Below are positions 11,363 through 23,700 of a DNA stretch of 64,000 bases, piece after piece. Each line of letters starts with the position of its first letter. Positions within the stretch are counted from its first letter, which is position 1. Where the stretch lies: NCBI RefSeq assembly GCF_040115645.1, contig NC_089552.1, positions 1,488,001 to 1,552,000 of the forward strand, in the 5' to 3' direction. The position numbers were made by a program, and so were the translations under genes. The notes beneath the pieces are model-generated. The model was not told the origin of the DNA, ran no database searches, and was given only the letters and a program-made list of their open reading frames with translations. Source of the DNA: Euwallacea fornicatus. Taxonomy: Eukaryota > Arthropoda > Insecta > Coleoptera > Curculionidae.

Positions 11363-14300
11363 ATGGGCAAGAAAAGGTATAATTGGAAAGCCCGAGAAGT
11401 GGTCAACACACTTATAGATGACTCCACTACTAAAGAGGTGAAATGTATTTTTAAGAAAAGCTGAAAAGTATCAAGCACAGCTTTTTTTAGATCAAACTAG
11501 ATCTACATGTCTCCGGTAGTTATGATCACAGTAATGCACTGGTCCTGCCTTCTACAAAGCGAAAAACTAAAATTCAAGAAAAGAAAACTAAAGTCACTAG
11601 AATACTATCCAAGAAGCACAGGAAAAAACTTGAAAAAATCGTTAACAACAAAAGGAAGAAAGAAAATGTAAGTAGACTTTCAAACAATATTTCTGCAGCC
11701 TAATATCCTTTAAACTCAGCGAGCCAGTTTATTGGAATCGCTTCAAAAAGTGCAGGCCTCTTCTGAAGAACTATCACAACTAACATCAATTACTTCAGTG
11801 CAAACTAAAGGGTTGAAAAAGTTTTTCTTGGAAGCTTCAAATTCTGACATAATAACATCAAGCTTTGCTGAAGCTGTTGTGCCTAAGAATATAAATCCAA
11901 TTAAGGGGGCAAAAAGGAAGAGGTTGCTTTTATCTGCTGAAGAACCTGAAGGAAAAAAACAAAGAGTCAATAATGACCCTAATATAGTGGGTTTTGAGAG
12001 TGAGAGTGAAAGTAACTCTAGTGAAGATGAAAGTCCTCCAGCGTTGCCTACTCCTTTGCCTGAAAAAATTAAGGAGGAAAATAAAGAGGTACTTCTGACT
12101 GAAAACACATCAGAAGTAATTGAAATAACTGAACAAAACCCCATTACCTCCACCCTTAAGTGCAAGCCTGCAGTGTATGTTGATGTTATCAGAACACCAG
12201 AGATTCAGGCAGTCCGTATGAAACTCCCAATTCTAGCTGAGGAGCAACAAATCATGGAAATTATTAATGAAAACTCAATAATAATTATAGCAGGAGAAAC
12301 AGGCAGTGGCAAAACTACTCAAATTCCTCAATTTCTTTATGAAGCAGGTTATGCCATAGACAGGCAAATTGCTATTACAGAACCTCGGAGAGTTGCTGCC
12401 ATCTCTATGTCCCAGAGAGTTGGGGAAGAAATGAGTTTAAGCAGTAAGGAAGTGTCATATTTGATAAGATTTGAGGGAAATGTCACTGATGACACTAAAA
12501 TAAAGTTTATGACTGATGGTGTATTGTTGAAGGAGATGCAAAGTGATTTCCTGCTTAAGAAATATTCAGTCATTATCTTGGATGAGGCTCATGAAAGGTA
12601 AGAAAATTTTTCTATGTAAAAGCAAAATATACAAATGGTTCGTAGGTCCGTTTTCACGGATATTTTAATAGGATTTTTATCGCGGCTCGTATCATTACGA
12701 AAAAAAAAGGGCGATCCATTGAAGCTTATCATCATGTCCGCTACTCTAAGGTTGGCCGATTTCACAGAGAACAAAAGGTTATTCAAAGTTTCTCCTCCTG
12801 TTATTAACGTTGAAGCTCGCCAGTTTCCGGTTACTGTACATTTTAACAAGCGCACAGACAAGAATTATTTAAAAGCGGTAATAGTTTAGACCAAGTCCTG
12901 TATTCTGATAATTAATATGTTAGATTTCAGGCCTATAGCAAAGTGGTGAAAATTCATACTTCGTTACCGGAAGGGGGGATATTGGTGTTTGTCACAGGTC
13001 AGAGGGAGGTTAATTATTTGGTGAAAAAATTACGAAAGACGTTTTCTTCAAAAAAAAGCAAAATTAAAGTTAAAGATGTTGCGGTAGAATCGGAACTGCC
13101 AGAGGAAAACATCAGTGAAGATGATGATGAGGAGTATTTTATTAAAAGTCTGTTTTTATGGTTTAATAGTAGCCAGATCAGAATGAATTAATTCTGAATT
13201 GCAGGTGCCAGAAAGATGAATCAAAGGAAAAAGAAAATAAAAGTAATCCCTAAAGTAAATTTAGACGATTATAGCGTTGAAAATGACACTGAGTCATTCT
13301 CTGATGAAGAATATGATGGGCTGTCTTCAGATGATGAGATCATCGAAGATATTGCGGTGCATAAAAATTCGCAGCCCTTATGGACGGTGCCATTGTACTC
13401 AATGTTGCCTACTCATAAACAACAAATGGTAAGTCTGAAGATTTTTTATCAGAGCTTTTTTAGATGAATATGTAATTTTTCACGTATTAATGGTCTACAT
13501 GTGACTAGTTAAATAAAGGTATCAACACCAAAAACTAAGTAACTGAATTTTTTTTATCTGAAATTTAATATATCTACTTCTAAAGGTTTTTCATGCTCCA
13601 CCAGAAGGACATCGCCTCTGTATTGTCAGTACAAATGTCGCAGAAACCTCTCTTACCATCCCCAATATAAAGTATGTCGTAGACAGTGGTAAAGCAAAGG
13701 TATTGTTTAACATCTAAAGTTAATATTATGTATTGTAACAAAATATTTAGGTAAAATTGTATGATAAAATAACCGGATTGACCACGCAAGTGGTAACGTG
13801 GACCAGTAAAGCGTCTGCCAATCAGAGGGCTGGGAGAGCTGGAAGAACAGGTCCAGGACACTGTTACCGGTAGATTTATTGTCACCAAATTATTTAATTT
13901 TCAACGAAAAACAATATTTCTTTAGACTATATTCAAGCGCAGTATTTAATGATGAATTCTTCGAGTTCAGCTCCCCAGAAATTCAGCAAAAACCCGTAGA
14001 TGACATATATTTGCAGCTAAAATGTATGCATGTACAGAAAATCATGAACTTTCCCTTCCCTACAGCTCCGGATATGTTACAGTTAGCAGCCGCTGAGAAA
14101 AGACTGGAATTATTAGGTTCGCCTTATTGTTTTATTTATTCCCAACAAGTGATTCTAAGATTATCAATGTCAGGAGTTTTAAAGAAAGGTCAAGTGACAC
14201 CTTTAGGCCATACTGTCGCCAAGTACCCAGTTTTGCCCCGATTTGGAAAGATGTTGGCGTTGAGTCATCAATTCAACCTTTTGCCTTATACCATTTGTTT

Positions 14301-15874
14301 AGTGGCGGCTTTAAGTGTCCAGGAAGTGTTATTAGAGGTCAGTTTTACTGCAAACATCCGGCTCACATAAGTTTAATAATGATAATAAAATTTATTAGAC
14401 ATCGATTCATGCAATATCCCCCGAGGAACAAAAGGCGACGCGAGAAAAATGGAGAATTCTAAGGCAACAGTGGGCTGGAACGGGAAATTCTCTTCTTTTG
14501 GGCGATGCAGGGGTATTGTTAAAAGCTGTTGGAGCAGCAGAATATGAACATAGCAAGGGAAAGCTGCAGGAATTCTGTGATAAAAATGGATTAAGACATA
14601 AGGCTGTGATAGAAATAAGGTAAGAATATTCTGAATATACTTTATAGCCTTGACAGGTCAAATAACCATTTTTATTACGAATTTCCAATACGCTTTATAA
14701 ATACGACCAAATTTTAGAAAACTGAGATTGCAACTAACCTCTGAAATCAAGAAAAACTTCTCATATGACGACTTAGTCGTCGATTCGAAAATGGAGCCAC
14801 CAACAGACATCCAAGTAAATATCTCATTCACCCTCTTTTATTTAATTCTTCATAGTTTCATACTTCCTTTATATATTACATAAAATTTTCAATCCTTGAT
14901 TACTTGACTAACCATAAATAGGCCAAATTATTACGGCAAATCTTGCTATGCGGAATGGGTGATCAATTGGCAAAAAAAGTCAGCCTCGACGAAGTGAAAG
15001 ACCGCGAGGATCGGGCCAAATTCAAGTACGCTTATTGGGCTAACAATATGGAGGATCCCGTCTATTTACATCAAGGCTCAGTTCTACGGAAAACTCTACC
15101 GGAGTTTGTGGTAAGTGAAAACCTATTTCACTTTTGCCTTCCCCCTTAGGACCGTATTTACTTAGGTATATCAAGAAATTTACGAAACCAACAGAATTTA
15201 CATGCGGGGAGTTACAGCCATTGACGTGGAATGGATGCCTATTTACGTGCCAACGTTGTGTAATCTTTCGGAGCCTTTAGTAAATATTCCTCCTTTTTAT
15301 AATCAGGAAACTGGTATGCGTTATTCCACATATGTAGTATTTAAATTTTGGAAGAGCGATTAATTAATATTCTTTACTTGTAGGAAAAGTGCATTGCTCA
15401 ATAACAGGTACTATAGGTACTCAGGCTTGGCCTTTGCCGCAATTAGATGCTCCATATCCTGAAGGGATCGACTGTATTAAGTGGTTCGCAAGCTTCTTGT
15501 TAGAGGGAAAACCCTTTAGAAAACTAAAAAAGTATGCGAAAAGTTTGCTGAGTCAGCCTAAAGTCATGGTGAAAAAATGGGCCAAGTTAGTTGTCAAATA
15601 TTACTAATTTTCTGTATTAATCATTGCTTTTTTGTATAGTTTGCAACCTAGAACTCGGAGTTTGCTTCAAGCACTAGTAGAGAAAAATATCAGTTCAAAA
15701 CAGGCTCTGGAAGATGTTTGGAAACAAGATTCTAAATGTGAGTTTTTGTGCCAGAAAATATCTTAGGCAAACATCTGATTTGTCATATTTTTAGATTTAC
15801 TAAACGAGTATCTTAATTGGTTGCCTCAATCGGGACATGCAGAAGTAAGTTTGATGTGGCCTCCGTTAGATTAA
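11363..15874 (+). CDS. DHX37: DEAH-box RNA helicase DHX37 (kurz), 1141 aa
   Basis: Modelled as 11363-11437, 11491-11667, 11720-12597, 12646-12877, 12931-13147, 13205-13428, 13586-13699, 13751-13869, 13926-14116, 14174-14337, 14399-14619, 14718-14814, 14922-15110, 15166-15313, 15384-15585, 15640-15737 and 15795-15874. The 3426 nt are in frame, and 1141 aa compares with 1157 in human DHX37. It is a nucleolar helicase that acts with UTP14 to release U3 snoRNA during 18S rRNA maturation. Motifs seen are GETGSGKT (276-283), DEAH (372-375), SAT (408-410), STNVAETS (616-623) and QRAGRAGRTGPG (664-675). The OB-fold/HA2 region follows. MGKKRYNWKAR is the family start, and a basic KRKTKIQEKK tract suits the nucleolus. 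Two donors are weak: 13148 and 15586. The gene is convergent with GPN3. Confidence 0.95.
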
Positions 15875-15940
15875 ACTAAAGAGATCTAAATTTGTAAATA
15901 TTGTAAATAGTCGCCTTTTAGTCATCATTAGGGAATTAAG

Positions 15941-15978
15941 AATAAACATTATATATGCAAATAAAAGTAGTTTTTATT
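15941..15978. terminator. Facing poly(A) signals, DHX37 and GPN3
   Basis: AATAAA occurs on + at 15941-15946 and 15959-15964, serving DHX37. It occurs on - at 15973-15978 (TTTATT on +), serving GPN3. The two stop codons are only 133 nt apart, so the cleavage sites should lie almost on top of each other. Confidence 0.65.
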
Positions 15979-16007
15979 ATATAAAAATAAACAAAGTGGA
16001 ACATGAT

Positions 16008-17320
16008 TTATTCATTTGAAAAATGCTCGATCTCGTCGGGTTCTTCTTCCTCAAAATCTTTCGTTTTGACATCTAAATCTTCTCCAAATTGAATCACATT
16101 GTCTATGGTTATCATGACATCACCTGGAAGTATTACAACTACTATATAAGGAATCAATAGACAAGGTTACAATCTTACCTATATTTTCTTGATTTTTAAG
16201 ATTTAAAGGGATAAATCGAACTAAAGAATAATCTTCGATAATTTTCCCGATCGTTTCAGTAAGGTTTTTATATTTCGCGTTAAAAGATGACATACCATTT
16301 AATTCAACATCGCCTTAAAAGTGAAAAATTATTATTTTCTATTAAGACGATTTAAGTCATACCTAGTATTGCGTGAGAATCGGGTTCCAGAAAGCGATCT
16401 AATCGTCTTCTAGCCGATTTACAAAGCAGGTCCATTTTTGAGAGGATGTTAATGTGTGGCAGCTCTAAGTTTACCATCACACTAAGTGCTGCCATTGTGC
16501 CTAAAACACCTCATACGTGCAAAAACTCAAAGAGAACCTTTTTGTAAAAATATGCACATACTACTTGATCTTTCTCAAGTAAGCAATACTCAGCTAATAG
16601 CACTATTTTATTAAGTAGTACCTGATAGAAATTTGGCCCCATCAGTCATGAATTGCACATCGACTAGGAAGACTGAACATACATTGAAATTCCAATCCTG
16701 CAACTGTTTTACCAGTTTCTTCATTGCTGTTAAATGTGTGTATAATTCTATTTGGCCAGGACAGTCAAATATTATATAATCTTCTTCATGTTCTCCTAGA
16801 AACATGCTGGGAAACATGAGATTTGTAATCTTGTGTAAAGTATGCGAGAAGCACAACATTGTAGTGGAGGAGCATAAAAAAGTTGGCAATGTTTTGTTGG
16901 TTATAAACTTACCTAATTTCTCACGAAGCCAATCTGAATTTTCCAACAAATATTCAATGCAAAAGATCAATCCCCCTATGAAACAACTTATGAAATTGTA
17001 CCACAACTAAGACACTATTTAACACACTACCATTAGGCCCAAAATGCAGTTCCTCATCTTCCATTGTATCTTGAACCTGGATTAGCTCTCTAATATCTAC
17101 CAGTGGCACATAATCAAAGTGCTCAGCTGCTGGGTCTAAATTAACTACTTCAATGTTCCTTTTCTGATCTATCCCATATTGGGCTATACTGGTACAATAA
17201 GTAGACTGCAAAGCAGTTAACATGTGGTTAATACTGAGTGTAAGTTGAAATTGGTATATTTGATAATATTGTTACCTTGCCACTGCCCGCAGGACCTACT
17301 ACTAATTGTGCATATCTCAT
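16008..17320 (-). CDS. GPN3: GPN-loop GTPase 3, 281 aa
   Basis: Seven exons on the minus strand: 17320-17276, 17205-17031, 16975-16913, 16796-16623, 16500-16363, 16313-16179 and 16123-16008. They total 846 nt with TAA. It begins MRYAQLVVGPAGSGKS, giving the P-loop at residues 9-16. The Gly-Pro-Asn loop that names the family lies at 71-73 (HFGPNG). FDCPGQIELYTH is the switch-II/G3 block, NILSKMDLL the G4 block, and the tail is acidic (DFEEEEPDEIEH). GPN GTPases form heterodimers (GPN1-GPN3) needed for assembly and nuclear import of RNA polymerase II. The length matches the roughly 284-residue family norm, and the start codon is the first in-frame ATG before the P-loop. It is divergent from the golgin and convergent with DHX37. 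Confidence 0.95.
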
Positions 17321-17714
17321 TTTAGTATCAAAGAATCTCTCAGGACTTCAATTCATTAGGAAAAGATTAAACCAAACAGTCTTGAACGATTTTGAAAAAT
17401 TTTATTTCAAAAATCATTATTCTAGACCAACATAATAAAGTTTGATATTTTAGGTTATGTAAAAGGGTAATTCTGCCATATTCTATTTGGATAATTATTC
17501 CTGTCAGTTCTTGGGATCAATTATGTCTCCCTCTTTATTTATTTCTTATATCATCCTAAGACGAAAAGAGATAAAACTCTTTTGCCTCCTTAAACCAATG
17601 AGAAATCTTTTTCTGTTGACGTCACCTCCTATTTTATTTTGACGTTTATTCGCGAGTTTCGTGTAATGTTTATTTACCCAAAACATCCGAAAAAAACCTG
17701 TTTTTTGCAGAAAA
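17321..17714. promoter_or_regulatory. Divergent GPN3 / golgin promoter
   Basis: A 394-bp gap between two divergent ATGs. It contains CCAAT at about 17595-17599, a perfect CRE palindrome TGACGTCA at 17617-17624, and a second TGACG half-site about 15 bp later. CRE/ATF and NF-Y sites are typical of TATA-less bidirectional housekeeping promoters. Binding itself is inferred. Confidence 0.6.
17617..17624. promoter_or_regulatory. CRE palindrome TGACGTCA
   Basis: An exact consensus cAMP-response element, about 90 bp upstream of the golgin ATG and 297 bp from the GPN3 ATG. CREB/ATF-family bZIP factors bind this sequence. Confidence 0.6.
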
Positions 17715-20700
17715 ATGTTTAAAAAACTTAAAGACAAAATCACCGAGGAGGTAAAAATCAGCCCCCAACGTTTCCAACAACTGACGCAAAGCGTGAGCGA
17801 CAAGTTGCAGGGCACTAGTACCCCAGACGAAAGCATGTTTTCTATTGGAGAAGACGGTAAATGGCCCCAAAATTCTAAATTACGTTAGCAATGCCCTGTA
17901 GAGAGACCCTATTACCAGCTACAAACTCAGGTTTTTCATTTATGCTGTTATCATTCAAAAGTATCAGGCTACATTAATCTGTGATAGTTATCAACTATGA
18001 TAAATATCCTGATGTCAAAGTGTGCTTCCTTGATTGCAATTAAAATTCTTAAGTTTGCAAAACTGACACTCAATGTAATACCTCACCAATCAATGCAGTA
18101 TTAACCAAAATATGGTTTTAAGAAGTTTAAAATTAGCCCCTGCACTGATATTTAATTGCAGATGAACACTCAGCAAACACAAGTGCAACTGACCAGGGCT
18201 TTTCGAGTGTTAACCTGGTATCACCCTCCTCTGAAGGCAGGACACGAAGATTATCAAACTCTTCAATGGCTAGTGACATTTCTTTTCTTCCCAGGTATGA
18301 GTCAGGCAGCATGTACCATTTGCAAGTGAGTATTCAAAGATGAAAATTTTTAATAGTCACCGAATTTATGAGTTTGGTTTGATATGGTGATATAATTGGT
18401 AGTTTAGTAACAAGTGATTGTAAAAAATAAGTCTTGCATTAGCTAGTGAACAGGAAAAGCAGGCTCTTGATTAAGCTATTTGGAGTTTGACATTGAATAC
18501 CTTATAAATATATAATAACTGATGAATTTATTCAAGATAGGCTTGTGATATTTCAATACCTGCTTCAGGTTCTTTTTTGATGATTACCCTGTATAATAAT
18601 CTGCTGAAAATCTAGTACTTATTTGTTTTGATCTTTGAACTTTATGATTAGGTGTAATTAGCCAGAACTAGATATTAAGTATGGAAATTTTCTAAGCGTT
18701 TTACGTTTTTTTTTTACAAAACATATTTTTTATTACTTTTTAAAAATATTTTCTTTTATTTTATATTATATTCTATAAGTAAAGCTATCTTAAATAATAT
18801 CACGCATTGCCCATTTAAACCAAATTATATCTCCTTTGACAGAAAAATATATCGAACCGGAGTGTCACCGTTTCGAAATTTGCATGACTATATTGGTATT
18901 TTTTGCAAATGAGAAATAGAGGTTCTATTATTTTTCTAGTTGCGTTGACACAGTATTCATGTTTTCATTCTTCTTTTAACATTTGCGTGAAACTACTGCA
19001 ATATTCCACAAAAACTCAGGTACCACCGGTACTACCTTGGACTGCGATTATAAGGTAAAAATTACCGATACGTGTAATGAGAAATACAAACTAACTTAAG
19101 TGAAAAATTTGAGTTTCTTCTAAAAAATGGCCAGTTGAGCGCTACAAAACAATAAGGGGGAAGAAGCACCTTTTTTTTCGATCTGATTAATGCAACTGCG
19201 CCGCACCCACGAAGTGTTGGATTGTCCACAAAGTTACTCCGTATTTTACAGTATAAATGAAAGACAATGTTTTGCATTAAAAATAATAACTTTATTCAAT
19301 GATGTACTGCCTATTTTGTTCAGTAACATTTCTTCATTTTTGCAATAACATAAAAATTACATTTTTTTTTCGGGAAAAAATGGTCCAAGTATATTTTCAC
19401 AAGTTCGTCAGTTACGAAAGTTTTTTCATTAAAGACATTTTACTGTGATGGAAACAGATAGTAATCCAATTATGCTAGATTTGGGAAGTAGGGTGAATGT
19501 AGGAACACATTCCATCCAAGATGTAGCATTTTCTGGTGGTTGGTCAAATTTTTATGTGGTTTAGCATTGTTTTAATGAAACACAACAAGTTTACAAATTA
19601 CCAATCCAGAGCGATTTTTCTTCATTTCGTTATTTAATTTATTCAGTTGACAATATTTTTGGTAAACTCATCAGACTGACAACATAACTTTTCTTTGAAT
19701 ATCCGCTTGTGGTGTGTTTTGAACTGGCTCACTATGCTTGATCCAAGATTTTTTCCGTGAAACATCGTTTTAAACAATCCATTTTTCGTCTCTAGTTATA
19801 CGCTCCACCAACGGGTCATTTTCAGGTCATCAAAAGATAGAAATATTTTCTATTTTTGCCTCAAGGGCGAATTTTACCTACCGGTACAGATCTACTAGCT
19901 ATAAGATGTTTCTATGCAGTTCAAAAGGATATTCTCTTGAAGAACTGCCGTTGGCATTGCCGATTTCTGCCTGTGTTAACTTGACTTGAGACGGACCGAA
20001 GAAAGGAGGTGCGACGGGCTCGAAATTGGTTTTTGGGATGAGCAAGTTAATTGAACACAAATAAAAAGGACTAAACCTCGAGGTCGCCTTAATCATTACT
20101 CCTTTCACTATTTGCATCCATCTCCACATTCTGCAGGGATTTCTACTAGATTTAGGACTTGTTCAAAGAGCTTTTCACACTCATGTTTCTCAGAGAATGT
20201 CCCTAAAATCCCCAGCCATGTTAGTTTAATCCGACAAACGAGCCTGTTCATGAAAACTTTATCAGCTGCTAAACTAATAAAAGGCCACTAGGCAAGGCCG
20301 TATTGATTATTTCAATAACGCTTCTCTAAACTTCTTTTAGTCGGATTTCGACGCTTCGGCAAGTGAACTAGAGGACAATGTATCTCAATCCTCATCTAAA
20401 TTGGGACACCTCAGCAAAGAACAAGTTCACGCGGCCTTTCAGAAATCGCAGTTGAGGTATCACAAATACCGAGGCAGGTACACCGACTTGGCTAGGCATT
20501 ATAAGGAGCTGGAGAGGGAAAACGCAAAAATGAAGGTGCGTTAATACGTCTGGTAATTCCGTGGGATGTTTGCCAAGTTTGCGGCTGTATTTTAACACCT
20601 AATTATACTTCAATCGCAAGATTATTAGTTTAGATTGCTAAAAATAGGTTTCTTTATAGTCGGTTTTGGTGGAAACCCAAGACAAGGCCATTCGGCGGGT

Positions 20701-23700
20701 GACAGAGTTGAAAGAGCAGTGCTCGCTCGAACAGAAGGCCAAAGCTCACTTAGAGAACGCGCTGCGGGATGAAATTGACGAAAAGCAGTTGAAAATCCAG
20801 TCTTTGCAAACCAAAATTGGCCTTCTGCAGCAAAGCCGCAACCATACGAACGTTTTGGTTCAGTTGGATGAGAGTGAGGCAACCTGTAAAGTGGATTCTG
20901 ATAAATTAGAACAGCTCACTAAATACTTAAACGATGCACGGGGCGAGATTGAAGCACTAAATGGCAAGATCCAGGAGTATAAGGCCAGGGACATAGTGTT
21001 CCAGACCAAGGAGCATGACTACAAGAGTAAAATTATCACGCTAGAGAGAGACATTGCAGATTTTGCTGAGAGGTGGGTCTCTTTTCCTCTTTAACGTGTA
21101 CGAACTTCGAAATGTTTTTTTAGGGAAAAAGAAAATAACTTGCGTCTGGCAGAAAACAAAATGGAGCTGCACAACGAGATGCTGGGTAAAGAGTCGGAAA
21201 TTAGTCGGTTGAAGCAGGAGGTGGAGAGCCTCAGAGCGCACGAGAAAGACTCCAAGCCGACCAAAATGGAAAACTTGCAAAGCCAAAATAATAAGCTGAT
21301 CGAAAAGTTGGAAAATGCCACTGTAAAGTGTAACGGATTAGAAAACGAGCTGTTAAAAATGGAGAAATTTAAAATGGACATTGAAGAGCTTAGAGGGGAG
21401 AAACAGAAGTTGGAAGAGCAGAACAGACGACTGCAGAGCGTAAATTCAATGTTGAAGACTGGCCTAAGCACCTGCCAAGAAAATTTACACAGGTTTTAAT
21501 GCAATCTACAAAATGGGGCAGCCAAATGGTATAAATTCGATTACTGAATATTTCAACATACTTAAAAAAATATACATGCCTCAGAGCTTTTGGGAGAATC
21601 GTAATCATAAATAAAAATGTCTTATGATATTAATCAATATCTGAGGCGTGACCGATTTAATTGCAAGTGTTATTCTTCGTTTTCAGTCAGCTAGATCGCG
21701 TGGTTTAATTTTGTATACCATACTCTTCACATATCCCTCTTAAGCAGTCTAACGGAATAAGATCAAGTGGTCGTGCGGACCATTTTAGCGATTCCTTCCT
21801 TCGTATACGGCCATTTGGAAAAGTTAACTTTAGGTATATTGAGATCGATTTATTGTTATTTTATTACACTATTAATAACAAACTGATATTAGTTATTAAG
21901 TTTTTAGTTTATCGTAGAGAAGTTTCTCAATTACACGAATGGATTTTTTAAAATTATTTTTTGCAATTAAGCTTAAAACCACAGCACTTTTGAATAGATA
22001 ATGAAAAGATATTTGACATAAAGTATCACTAACCCATATTTCCGATTTAAAAATTTGGGTGCTACAACTATCATTCACGAGGTTGAAATAAGGAACTCAT
22101 TTTTTACGTTTTGAAAATTATGCATATTTTGAATTTATTCCATTTAGCTGTTCGATCCTGTCGTATACCACATAGAATTTTAACGATTCCTTTACAGGCT
22201 TTCGCAGGAAAAGCAAGAACTTAGCCACATAATAAAATCGGAACAGAAAAGTTATGAGGCTCAAATCACACAGCTACGAGACAGTGCCAAAAAAAGGCTG
22301 CTCACCCTTGAGAAAGAAATATTCGAAAAAATTAACAGTGACTATGAAGCTAAAGAAAATGCGTTGAAGGATCACTTTGAGCAACAAATCAGAGAAATAT
22401 CGGCTAGTAACGACACAGCGACTGAAATCCACCAGAAAATTGGGGAAAAAGATGATATTATTAAAAGTATTTCGCAAGAACTAAAGGATATTAGGGATAG
22501 AGTTGCAGCCAAGGAAGAACAGTACAGAGAATTGGAGTCTACTCATTTGGAACTCATCGAGGAAAGCAGCCTCCTGAAGAGCGTGGTCAACAATATGGAG
22601 AGACATATTTCCGAGACCGCCAATGAGGATAATAAAGGTTATGAAAAGAAGATTGAACATTTAGAAGTGAGTAATATCTGCTATCAAAAGCATTTTATTA
22701 GGGCAATTGCAACGCAATATATTTTAACACGATAATATAAAAAAGTTTAGGGAGGTTTAGCAACTTTCCGCAAGAGCCAAAGTTACAATACAACAAGCTA
22801 TGCAGCAATGGAAGCATTACAAATGAAATTTGAGGTCAAATTTACCATTAGATTTGAAGGACCCAACTACAAATACAAGGACATATGAAGTGACATACAG
22901 TGCACATGGTATCTAATACATGGCTTACAAAAACACTATGTTTTTTGTGGAAATACCTTGCATGCATAGCTCTCGACCTATGAAAGAAAATATCAGGGGT
23001 AAAAAAGGTGCCGAAGCATGACTAATTACTTCGAAATGTTTGGATAGCGAATTTCTAGTTTTTGTTCTATGGTTACTTGGCTTGCTCCCCCCGTTGTTGT
23101 TATAAACGACACAATAAAAAAAAACTCGATATAAAAAAAAATTATTTCTGTAGAAAAAGTTTTAAAGTATTTTTCATGATATGGTTTCGATGCAAAAAAA
23201 ATTAACTCATAATTTTCTCAAGAGCCTAAAGAAAATAAGTTTTTCATATTTTAACGATTTTCCTCACTGTAGGTCAACATGAAAACTCTTCAAGACGAAC
23301 TTGGAAAACTCCGCAAAATAAGCAATGAAAAAGAGAAGCAAAACGTTCACTTGGCTAAGGAAAATTTAAAACTTCAAACCTCCCATGACGATCTAGTCCA
23401 GAAATTTAGGTGTGTAGTTTTTATCTCTATGAGATTTTTTTCGAATGAACTGCTCGTCAGAATGGCCGAATAGATACATTTTTCTGTCATTTTCCGACTG
23501 GTTTTCCCCATTTCCATCGATCTTGACAAAAAAAAGTTGCCTTTTTTATTCGCGAGAGTCGGTCAACAAATTTTCGATATACGAGCTCTCAAAAATTATC
23601 CCGTCCCAACTAATTTGATGAGCAGTTTATACGAATTAATCCCTTTAAGACTAATGGAAGAAAAAGAGGAAGCTGCAGAGCTAGAAATAACCGAAACCAA

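Noticed and set aside
11743..12165. 140-codon minus-strand frame opposite DHX37 exon 3
   Set aside because: Antisense shadow of a well-supported coding exon.
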